A stretch of DNA of 64,000 nt from Candidatus Pseudoruminococcus merdavium (lineage in GTDB: Bacteria; Bacillota; Clostridia; Oscillospirales; Ruminococcaceae), in contig CAJFSS010000005.1 in assembly GCA_904419745.1 (NCBI GenBank), forward strand, positions 186,001 to 250,000, in the 5' to 3' direction. The notes beneath the pieces are model-generated. The model was not told the DNA's origin. It saw only the letters and a program-made list of their open reading frames with translations, and ran no database searches. Position 1 is the stretch's first letter. Each line of letters opens with the position of its first letter. Below are positions 17,074 to 24,585 of this stretch, one piece after another. The translations under genes were made by a program, and so were the position numbers.

Positions 17074-17228
17074 GGAATGAGCAGCTTGATAGAGTAAGGC
17101 GGACAGCATCTGAAAAGACCCTGCCCGCTTTTTATTAATTTCAAAATGTTTCCTTTTAGCGGTTTGCTGGGAAAACTATTACTAACGGGATTGCGATAGG
17201 AGAGATTGTTATTAAACGAAACTATGGG

Positions 17229-18530
17229 TTGGTTACTGCTATTACCATGATTATCGGGATTGTCATTGGTTCCGGGATTTTTTTTAAAAGTGATAATATT
17301 CTTGTGGCCACAGGAGGAAATCTTTTTCTGGGAACACTGGTTTTCTGCATTGCAGCGGTCAGTATTATTTTTGGAAGTTTGTGTATTGCACAGCTTGCTT
17401 CCCGTACAGACAGGCGCGGCGGCATTATCACTTATTTGGAGGAATTTTGCTCCGAACGGCTGGCGTGTTCGATTGGGTGGTTCCATCTATTTATCTATTA
17501 CCCTTCCCTTATCAGTGTTGTGGCATATATTATCGGGGTTTATTTTTGCATTCTTTTTGGAATTCCAGGCACTCTTGAAATGCAGGTATTGATTGGCATG
17601 ATATCTATGGGAGTTTTGTTTGCACTTAATTTCCTCTCATCGAAACTGGGAGGATATTTCCAAAATGCAGCCACGATGATTAAAATCATTCCTCTGGTTG
17701 CAATAGCAATCCTTGGGTTTGTCTTTGCCCCTTCCGGCGCTCTGGAACAGGCTCTTTTTTCTGGCGGGAATACAGGGGCCTGGATTACTGCCATTGGACC
17801 CATTGCCTTTGCTTTTGATGGATGGATAGTGTCAACTTCCATTTGCCATGAGATTCGAAATAGTAGGCGGAATTTACCCCTTGCACTGACGATTGCCCCT
17901 TTGGTCATTTTGTCAATTTATCTTGCCTATTTTATCGGAATCTGTCTGTTAATAGGTCCTGAACAGGTAATGGTTCTCGGAGACGCCCATGTCAATGCAG
18001 CGGTTCAAAAATTATTTGGAGATTTTGGAGCCAAAGCAGTTCTGGTGTTCATTGTTATCTCTGTATTGGGGACGGTAAACGGTTTAATTATGGGGATGAT
18101 TCGTCTGCCCGGTGCCATGGCGGAGCGTTCTATGTTTCCTGCGCCAAAACAGATCATAAAGGAAGCGTCCCATGGGACGGGAATAGTATCCATCTTGTTT
18201 TCTATGGCTATTTGTCTTATTTGGATGGCAATCCATTATATAACCCAGCGGTATCATCTGCTTATCAATTCTGATGTATCGGAAATTTCCATTGCAGTGA
18301 ATTACCTTGTATTTATTCCTCTTTATTTTGCAGTTTTCAGGATGAAAAGGGTTGGTAAAATATCCAATCCCATTGTTGGTTACCTTCTGCCATTGCTGGC
18401 CACAGCAGGCTCTTTTATTGTAATTTCCGGGAGTATGCAAAATCCTTTGTTTTTGTTTTATCTCGTGATCTGTATGGCAGTGATTGCCGCGGGCGGGCTT
18501 TATTGGAAATTCGGTATGAAGAAAAATTGA
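17229..18530 (+). CDS. APC-family amino acid permease
   Basis: A 12-helix amino acid permease (433 residues) of the APC superfamily, close to the LAT/serine-threonine exchanger group: GIVIGSGIFFKSDNI near the N-terminus is the conserved helix 1 substrate motif, and FAFDGWIVSTSICHEIRN corresponds to helix 6. The only standard start is TTG at 17229, which has no ribosome site. The frame stays open upstream to 17160, and the conserved-looking residues KRNYG precede it. TAGGAGAG (17197-17204) stands six bases before an ATT at 17211, so the true start may be a rare ATT codon. A bidirectional terminator follows. Substrate unknown. Confidence 0.88.
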   Translation: MVTAITMIIGIVIGSGIFFKSDNILVATGGNLFLGTLVFCIAAVSIIFGSLCIAQLASRTDRRGGIITYLEEFCSERLACSIGWFHLFIYYPSLISVVAYIIGVYFCILFGIPGTLEMQVLIGMISMGVLFALNFLSSKLGGYFQNAATMIKIIPLVAIAILGFVFAPSGALEQALFSGGNTGAWITAIGPIAFAFDGWIVSTSICHEIRNSRRNLPLALTIAPLVILSIYLAYFIGICLLIGPEQVMVLGDAHVNAAVQKLFGDFGAKAVLVFIVISVLGTVNGLIMGMIRLPGAMAERSMFPAPKQIIKEASHGTGIVSILFSMAICLIWMAIHYITQRYHLLINSDVSEISIAVNYLVFIPLYFAVFRMKRVGKISNPIVGYLLPLLATAGSFIVISGSMQNPLFLFYLVICMAVIAAGGLYWKFGMKKN

Positions 18531-18546
18531 CGTGATTCTATTAGAA

Positions 18547-18581
18547 AAACAGCCTGCCCAAAAGTGATGGACAGGCTGTTT
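18547..18581. terminator. bidirectional terminator between convergent genes
   Basis: AAACAGCCTG (18547-18556) pairs with CAGGCTGTTT (18572-18581); A and T runs flank both sides, serving the permease and the TPM-domain gene. Confidence 0.85.
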
Positions 18582-18614
18582 TTATTTGATAGCAAAATGG
18601 ATTTTTGAGATTTT

Positions 18615-19436
18615 TTAGAAACTCCGGCCACCGCCGCCATGGGAAGTTCCGCTGCTTCCAGTGTGGCTTCCACCGCCTCCACTGGAAGTGTTTTTGGGGA
18701 TGGCAGTTCTAGTAACAGAAGAACGCAGGAAGATATCATTTTGTCCGGTGATAGCAATTTCTCCAGTCACATAGGCTCCTGCCTGTGTTCCTTTTTTAAC
18801 CAGACGATTGGAAGCGACCATAATCAATACTCCGATTGCCCCAATGGCGAGAGAAATACCAACAAAAATCAGGAAAGTCTGTGGAGAAATCAGTTGATCA
18901 TCCAATAGATAGTGGTTGGTTTTGTTGATAAAAGCAAGGCAGGATTTTTCATAATTTCCATCGGTAAGGGGAGGGGCGACATCATCTAAAATCTTATCAA
19001 TACGATTGGAATTAATAACAGAGATGGCTTTTCCGGTAGTGGATATCCATGCATTGCGGTGTTCCATATCAATTAAGAGGAGAACACCGTTCTTTTCTTC
19101 CCCGATCCCAAAACCATTATAATCATAAAAATCATCCGCGTAATCCCTGGAGGATCTGCCCTTGGTGTCATCGGTAGTGACAATGACAAGATCCATTTTC
19201 CGTTTTTCTCCGGTTGTGATAAGCTTTTCAGATAACGACTGGATTTGTTCTGGAGTCAGTAACCCTGCATAGTCATAGATTTTGACAGAGGTGTCCACAC
19301 CGCCGGGGTTATTTTTTCCACTTGTAGAAAGGCCGTCCTGATGTCCAGATGCTGCTGCGACAGGAAGTAAAATCAGGGAGAAACAGAGGAGAAAGGCGGC
19401 CAGCATAGCAGGAATTCTTGTTGTCACAGTTTTCAA
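18615..19436 (-). CDS. TPM-domain membrane protein (YdjH-like)
   Basis: The 273-residue protein begins with a signal-like segment (AMLAAFLLCFSLILLPVAAA), then a TPM domain at about 50-175 (IYDYAGLLTPEQIQSL, VIVTTD, GVLLLIDMEHRNAWISTTG). A membrane helix (TFLIFVGISLAIGAIGVLI) follows and the tail is rich in Gly and Ser. B. subtilis YdjH has the same layout and works with PspA, YdjG and YdjI at the membrane. The TTG start at 19436 is chosen because AGGAGG sits nine bases upstream; it overlaps the stop of the preceding gene by four bases. It is the last gene of the module. Confidence 0.8.
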   Translation of the reverse strand: MKTVTTRIPAMLAAFLLCFSLILLPVAAASGHQDGLSTSGKNNPGGVDTSVKIYDYAGLLTPEQIQSLSEKLITTGEKRKMDLVIVTTDDTKGRSSRDYADDFYDYNGFGIGEEKNGVLLLIDMEHRNAWISTTGKAISVINSNRIDKILDDVAPPLTDGNYEKSCLAFINKTNHYLLDDQLISPQTFLIFVGISLAIGAIGVLIMVASNRLVKKGTQAGAYVTGEIAITGQNDIFLRSSVTRTAIPKNTSSGGGGSHTGSSGTSHGGGGRSF

Positions 19437-20506
19437 AACAAAATCCCTCCTATTGTCAAAATAATCAGGGAAATTGCGCTGATGATCCCAAACCATCCAA
19501 TCAGTTTTGGAATGGAAATAGGGAGATTTCCTACAATTTTCCCTGTCTGTCCATTCATAGCAAATAAATAGTCCTTGTCTTTGTAGCGGGTATTGAGCAT
19601 CCAGACAGGCAGCAGGACGTAGTCCGCTTTCTCCTTTGAAAAAGTAGGCGCAAAATCCAGGATTTGTACTGCATCATAGGGCTGGATTGTTTGCCGAAGC
19701 TTTTGTTTTGTAGTCTCAGTCATGCGTTCTTTTGCCCTTGGATAGCTCTGATGGGCGTCCTCATCGTATTTTTCTGCCAAATAACCGGAAAGATAGGCCA
19801 TGGAAAAATCCTTTAAATCCGCATATTGGAAGGGTTCCAGGGAGTCCATCAGGTTATTGTCCATCTTTTTGGAACCATCGACCGGGACTTTGTTGAAATC
19901 CATATTTCCTCTGCGGAAAACCTGATAATAATCAGTTTTGGTGTAGTTGTAACTGGAATCGCTCCAGCGGGAAATCCTCTGTGCGTTGGCGCGCAGGGAA
20001 GCATCCGCATGACCTGAATAAAGCCAAAATGGGACATACAGCCCTGTAATTTTTTCAATATTGGTCTGCTGGCGGAACAAGTTAGGTAAGAGAGGGCGTT
20101 TCCTACACAGTTTCCGGAAAGCGTTTACAGCATCCTCTTTTTTAGTTTTGAAGGGGATAATCTGGGCAGGCCGGAAAGAACCGCTCAGGTTTTCCTCAAT
20201 AATGGCCGGGTTGTGACAAAAAATGCAAAAGGTAGCGGCTGTATTTTCATCTGCTAACACCTGTCCACCACAACTGGGGCATGAAAATACGCGTACCTTA
20301 TCGGAAAAATCTTCATGAAGATGCTGTTGTTTTACGTCTTCTCCTGCTTCCTCCACATGTTCTTTGCTAGTTGATTCCTCCAAGATTTTTTCAAGTGTGG
20401 AGACATCAAAGGAGCTCAAACAGAATTCACAGTCCCATTTTTGGCTTTCCGCATTGAACTTCAGTGGAGCACCACAATTTGGGCATTTATAGCTGACAAT
20501 ATTCAA
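19433..20506 (-). CDS. zinc-ribbon membrane protein (YdjG-like)
   Basis: The 357-residue protein starts with two zinc ribbons: YKCPNCGAP/CEFC (residues ~7-31) and FSCPSCGGQ/CIFCHNP (~74-99). A middle domain of about 200 residues has conserved aromatic blocks (GLYVPFWLYSGHADAS, LLPVWMLNTRYKDKDYLFAMNGQTGK) and one or two hydrophobic helices end the protein (LIGWFGIISAISLIILTIGGILF). This matches the YdjG-type architecture. The start is a TTG behind GGGGGG. A terminator-like hairpin separates it from the SPFH gene upstream, so its expression may be reduced relative to that gene. It overlaps the TPM gene by four bases. Confidence 0.8.
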   Translation of the reverse strand: MNIVSYKCPNCGAPLKFNAESQKWDCEFCLSSFDVSTLEKILEESTSKEHVEEAGEDVKQQHLHEDFSDKVRVFSCPSCGGQVLADENTAATFCIFCHNPAIIEENLSGSFRPAQIIPFKTKKEDAVNAFRKLCRKRPLLPNLFRQQTNIEKITGLYVPFWLYSGHADASLRANAQRISRWSDSSYNYTKTDYYQVFRRGNMDFNKVPVDGSKKMDNNLMDSLEPFQYADLKDFSMAYLSGYLAEKYDEDAHQSYPRAKERMTETTKQKLRQTIQPYDAVQILDFAPTFSKEKADYVLLPVWMLNTRYKDKDYLFAMNGQTGKIVGNLPISIPKLIGWFGIISAISLIILTIGGILF

Positions 20507-20526
20507 ATAAAATCCCCCCTTCTATG

Positions 20527-20558
20527 AAAAAAGCGCGCCGCGCAAAACGGCGCGCTTT
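20527..20558 (-). terminator. intrinsic terminator inside the YdjI-G-H module
   Basis: A GC-rich 11-bp stem (AAAGCGCGCCG with its complement) followed on the minus strand by a T tract. It lies just after the SPFH gene stop, so read-through probably sets the level of the two downstream genes. Confidence 0.8.
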
Positions 20559-20566
20559 CTACTCGG

Positions 20567-21841
20567 TTAATGCAGCTTTTCCCCACAGTTTTGGCAGAAT
20601 TTCTGTTCGGAAGTGACTTTGGCCCCGCATTTTGGACAGGTTTGCTCCTGAGGCTTGGGTTTTCCGCAGTTAGAACAGAAATTCCCCATATTTTTTTGTC
20701 CGCAAGAACAAATCCATTCCTGAGGTGCCTGTGGTTTTTCTTTTCCACAGTTGGAACAGAATTTCCCCGTATTTTTCTGTCCGCAGGAACATGTCCATGT
20801 ATCTGGGGAAACCGCCTGTTCCTGGCGCTGTTTAGCTGCCTGTTCCATCTGATACTGATTGGTCTGGCTAGCAGATGCCATAAAATTCCCGGCACTCTGC
20901 ATTCCCATGCCAACGCCCATAAACCCAGCCATAGAACCGTTTGCGTTGGAACCGGCTGCTTCCAGTCCACGGGCGATAGACCCCTGAACATAACCTTCCC
21001 GGACTGCCGCATCGGAGAGCATTGCGCCCTTATTACGAAGATTGATAAGTTCTTTGGAGTCCTCGTCATAGGAAATACTACTGATGCCAACGGATTCAAT
21101 TCTCATACCGCGTTTTTGAGTCCAATCCTCATCCAGAATTTCCGACATGTATTTGGCAAGTTCCGTCCCCTTGGAAGCAACATGGGAGATGCGGATACCA
21201 TCCACGGACATCTGGTTGATTGCAGATTGAAAAGCAGTCAGGAATTCCGCCAGATAGAGCTTATGGATATCCGTAATTTCCACATGGTCTTGGTTTCTTG
21301 GGATGGCCTCCGCATAAAAGAGCAGAGGATCGGTAATGCGGATGGAAAAATATCCATAAGCCCGCAGATATAGTTCTGCATTATAAAAATTGTCAAAGTA
21401 GTTGACTGGATTGGTCGTGCCAAATGCAATATTTTTGATTTCCTGTAAGTTAATAAAGTAGACCTTCTGTTGCTGAGGAGATACTCCTCCAAAGCGGACG
21501 CGGTCAAAAGTCTCCTGCAGTGCCTCTTTGAACTCCCCGTTGAACAGTGAGGGAACGGAGGTATTCGTTACCTGAAAATATCCCGGTTCTGCGCTGTAGT
21601 CGATGACCTTACCCCCGTCGACTAACATCATAAACTGATTTTGTCCAACATGGATAACGGAACCGTTGGAGATAAGATCCGCTGTTCCCCTGGTGTTCTG
21701 GTTGCGTCTGTCTTTTGCCCGGACTTTGACGCCTGGAGCCATAACGGTAGTGTCGCTCATATTGCCGGCTTCAATGACTTCTTCCCACTGGTCGGCAAGG
21801 GCGCCCCCAATGGCGCCGGTGACAGCTCTGATAATACCCAT
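20567..21841 (-). CDS. SPFH-domain protein with three zinc ribbons (YdjI-like)
   Basis: The 424-residue protein has an SPFH/'virion core'-like domain (residues ~20-330), beginning IIRAVTGAIGGALADQWEEV. The C-terminal 80 residues hold three zinc ribbons: CSCGQKNTGKFCSNCGK, CSCGQKNMGNFCSNCGK and CPKCGAKVTSEQKFCQNCG. A Gly/Met-rich linker (GFMGVGMGMQSAG) separates the parts. B. subtilis YdjI has the same SPFH-zinc-ribbon plan. The first two ribbons are near-identical, suggesting recent duplication. AAGGAG precedes the ATG. First gene of the module. Confidence 0.85.
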   Translation of the reverse strand: MGIIRAVTGAIGGALADQWEEVIEAGNMSDTTVMAPGVKVRAKDRRNQNTRGTADLISNGSVIHVGQNQFMMLVDGGKVIDYSAEPGYFQVTNTSVPSLFNGEFKEALQETFDRVRFGGVSPQQQKVYFINLQEIKNIAFGTTNPVNYFDNFYNAELYLRAYGYFSIRITDPLLFYAEAIPRNQDHVEITDIHKLYLAEFLTAFQSAINQMSVDGIRISHVASKGTELAKYMSEILDEDWTQKRGMRIESVGISSISYDEDSKELINLRNKGAMLSDAAVREGYVQGSIARGLEAAGSNANGSMAGFMGVGMGMQSAGNFMASASQTNQYQMEQAAKQRQEQAVSPDTWTCSCGQKNTGKFCSNCGKEKPQAPQEWICSCGQKNMGNFCSNCGKPKPQEQTCPKCGAKVTSEQKFCQNCGEKLH

Positions 21842-22404
21842 AAAAATTCTCCTTTTTATTGATTTTAAGATTGCGTGAAGTGTTATAGGTTCTGGTATTT
21901 GATCAAAAAGAGGCGACTTCTCTAAAGATAGAAAATGCCTAACCCAAAACTGAACGGCTTTCCGTTAGGATTTAAACAAAGAGAAACAACACCATGGAGT
22001 GAGCCCTAAAATTGGTTTTAGAACATGGAAGTCAACCAAGGGGGACTTTATATTCCATATTTTTGAGTAAACAAAGTTGTCCCTTCGGGTTTATATCTTT
22101 GATACCAGCCTGCAAAAAACAGAATCAAACTGCTATGGGGCTATTATACCATATTTTTGTAAAGTCACAAATGGAAAAACAGAGGAGAAAAGACCATTTT
22201 GGACGAAAAAAGGTGAGTTTTACTTGTTTTTTTCAATAAGAGAATCCGCAGTTCATGGCAAACGCCGTCTGTCCCATTTGAGCCATAATAAAAAACTTCC
22301 CCAAAAGGCGGAGTATGAGGGTTGAAAATTAAGGATGTTTTCATGTAAGAAGAACCGCTATTTGCAAAAAATCCTCAAAGGACTTTTCCTTTGAGGATTT
22401 CAAA
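21842..22404 (-). promoter_or_regulatory. 563-base intergenic region, promoter of the YdjI module
   Basis: No gene is apparent. On the minus strand TTGTGA (22170 to 22165), 16 bases, TATAAT (22148 to 22143) is a candidate promoter, which would give a leader of about 300 bases. The rest is AT-rich with short open frames lacking ribosome sites. The terminator of the next minus-strand gene lies at 22369-22400. Confidence 0.45.
22369..22400 (-). terminator. terminator of the TetR-controlled operon
   Basis: A perfect 14-bp stem (AAATCCTCAAAGGA with its complement, CTTT loop) with a T run on the minus strand, directly after the stop of the membrane protein gene. Confidence 0.88.
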
Positions 22405-23235
22405 TCAATCGTCGGATTTCCGTTTGCTTTCCAACCATTCTCGAAGGGAACGGACCTGTTCAAAATTCCGATGCAATACCATATGAGGGAATGCTTTTTT
22501 CAGTCGTCTCTGGATAAAGCCGAGCTGAACGTTCATGGAACGAAAGCGTTCGAGCAAAGCGTTAAGAGACTCCTTGGCTTCATTGGCAGCTTCCAAATGT
22601 TCCTCCCGTTTTTCCTGAAAAAACTGCTCCAACCGTTCTCTTACAGGCAAATCGGTCCGCCAATGGATTGTATCGAGCTTTTCTTTGATTTGCGCTGAGA
22701 GTACGGACAGCCGTTCCATCCTGTGCTGAAAGGCAACCATCCCCCGTACAGTTGTGGATAGATCGACAGCAAACAACACGACAATTACTATGCCTAGGAT
22801 TCCCTGTACTATTTGTGGAAGGAGTCCGATCAGACGAACAATGCCAGGGTGCAATACATACATTACAAAAACGGATAAGCCCCCAAACGACAGGGAAGTC
22901 GCAAGGCAAATACGCCCGTTGAGGTTAAAATGGTGTTGAGAATAATCCCACCACCTTGCATGGAAAAGTTTTTCCATAGCATAGCTTGTGGAATATTCCA
23001 AAATACTGGTCAGAACGACTGCATCAATGAACAAAAACAGGGGATGGGATAAAAAAGGGGTTAAAGACAAAATGACAATCAACGCACCAAATCCATAAAT
23101 CGGGCAAATTGGACCAGAGAGAAATCCCCGGTTAATCAGTTTGTGCTCATTGATGGAACAGAAGGTACTTTCCACTACCCAGCCCAGAAAGCTGTATGCC
23201 CAAAAATAGAGAAAATAGGGCAAAATTTCCTGCAT
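22405..23235 (-). CDS. CmpB-type putative ABC-transporter membrane protein (PF06541-like)
   Basis: A 276-residue membrane protein. The first ~160 residues form about five helices with the conserved pattern YFLYFWAYSFLGWVVES, NRGFLSGPICPIYGFGA and LEYSTSYAMEKLF, WWDYS, characteristic of the 'putative ABC-transporter type IV' family common in Clostridia. The final ~110 residues are charged and probably coiled-coil (QFFQEKREEHLEAANEAKESLNA falls here). No cognate ATPase is encoded next to it, and function is unknown. It is the last gene of the operon, 19 bases after the dehydratase-like gene, with AAAGGGG rather far (about 12 bases) from its ATG. Confidence 0.8.
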   Translation of the reverse strand: MQEILPYFLYFWAYSFLGWVVESTFCSINEHKLINRGFLSGPICPIYGFGALIVILSLTPFLSHPLFLFIDAVVLTSILEYSTSYAMEKLFHARWWDYSQHHFNLNGRICLATSLSFGGLSVFVMYVLHPGIVRLIGLLPQIVQGILGIVIVVLFAVDLSTTVRGMVAFQHRMERLSVLSAQIKEKLDTIHWRTDLPVRERLEQFFQEKREEHLEAANEAKESLNALLERFRSMNVQLGFIQRRLKKAFPHMVLHRNFEQVRSLREWLESKRKSDD

Positions 23236-23254
23236 CTAGCCATAACCCCTTTCG

Positions 23255-24583
23255 CTATGCCTGTTTTACAGGCTGCTTTTCCTGATTTGGTTCGCTCATA
23301 TCTACCAGAGGTTTTGCAACCATTTTTGGGGTATTTTCCATTTCCTCTGCAAGTTTAGCATTGGCAAGCATCAATTTCAAGCGGTTTTCCTGATTGATGG
23401 GGGTGGCGCTGGGATCGTAATCCACAGCGACAATGTTGGCCTGTGGATATCTGTCCTTGACTTTTCTGGACATGCCCTTTGCGATAATATGGTTTGGCAG
23501 GCAACCAAACGGTTGCGCACTGACGATGTTATTGACCCCGCTGTGGATAAGCTCAAGCATTTCGGCGGTAAGCAGCCAGCCTTCTCCCATTTTGGTACCC
23601 ATCCCGATAAAGCCATCCACCAAGGTGACAAGTTCGGAAAACGGGGTGGGCGCACGGAAGTTGCTGTATTTTTTGACTGCTTTAATCATCTTATTCTGCC
23701 AGTGCTGGACAATAGCAAGCGCCGTGTTGCAGAGAGCTTTTCGGCCACGCTTTTGCCCGTAGAGATCGACATCCACCACGTTGTTTTTCAGGCAGTACAT
23801 TAAAAAGTCCAAAACTCCGGAAACAACTGGTTCCGCCCCTTCTGCAATCAGGAAGTCTTCCAAATGATTATTGCCGAGCGGGGCGTATTTCATATAGATT
23901 TCCCCGACAACCCCCACGCGGGGTTTGTGCGCCTTAACCCTGGGAATTGAGGCAAAGTCCTCAACAATACGCCGATAATTGGTTCCAGTACGGATAAAGG
24001 AAAGGGAAGAGAGCTGGCGACAGAGTTCTTTGACCCATTTGTCGATCATTTGATTAGTATCGCCCTTGTTTTTTTCATAGGGTTTGCACTGATTGGACAG
24101 CCAGAGGATCAAATCTCCATATAACACGGCGTAGAGCAGACGCATCAGCAAAGAAGGAGTGAGAGCGAATCCGCTCTTATTTCCAAGATTTGCAAAGTTA
24201 ATGGAGATGACCGGGACGTTTTCAAATCCGCTTTGCTTGAGTGCCTTACGCAGCAGATATATGTAGTTGGATGCACGGCAGCCTCCTCCGGTCTGTGTAA
24301 TCATCAGGGCCGTTTTGTCCGGATCATATTCCCCGCTTTTGAGGGCGTCGATCATCTGTCCAATGACGAGTAGAGCGGGATAACAGGTATCGTTGTGGAC
24401 ATTTTTAACCCCTTCGTCGACAACGCGGCGGCCGTCCGTTTCCAAGACCTTGACATGGTAGCCGTATTGGATCAGTACTTGTTCGATGATTTTAAAATGG
24501 ATTGGGAGCATCATCGGCACAAGGATGGTATGAGTTTTTCTCATCTCTTTTGTAAATTCTGCGGGATTCCTATCTCTAGCCAT
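23255..24583 (-). CDS. 2-hydroxyacyl-CoA dehydratase-like component (C-terminal part of the activase system)
   Basis: The 442-residue protein matches the C-terminal third of the large (~1,400-residue) clostridial 'CoA-substrate-specific activase' proteins, related to 2-hydroxyglutaryl-CoA dehydratase subunits. Conserved Cys-containing blocks are VHNDTCYPALLVIGQ and TQTGGGCRASNYI, which probably bind an iron-sulfur cluster; SAQPFGCLPNHI is a third. It starts two bases after the stop of the activase gene in another frame, behind AGGGGAG, so this is a natural split with coupled translation rather than a frameshift. The CoA substrate, if any, is unknown. Confidence 0.85.
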   Translation of the reverse strand: MARDRNPAEFTKEMRKTHTILVPMMLPIHFKIIEQVLIQYGYHVKVLETDGRRVVDEGVKNVHNDTCYPALLVIGQMIDALKSGEYDPDKTALMITQTGGGCRASNYIYLLRKALKQSGFENVPVISINFANLGNKSGFALTPSLLMRLLYAVLYGDLILWLSNQCKPYEKNKGDTNQMIDKWVKELCRQLSSLSFIRTGTNYRRIVEDFASIPRVKAHKPRVGVVGEIYMKYAPLGNNHLEDFLIAEGAEPVVSGVLDFLMYCLKNNVVDVDLYGQKRGRKALCNTALAIVQHWQNKMIKAVKKYSNFRAPTPFSELVTLVDGFIGMGTKMGEGWLLTAEMLELIHSGVNNIVSAQPFGCLPNHIIAKGMSRKVKDRYPQANIVAVDYDPSATPINQENRLKLMLANAKLAEEMENTPKMVAKPLVDMSEPNQEKQPVKQA

Positions 24584-24585
24584 TG

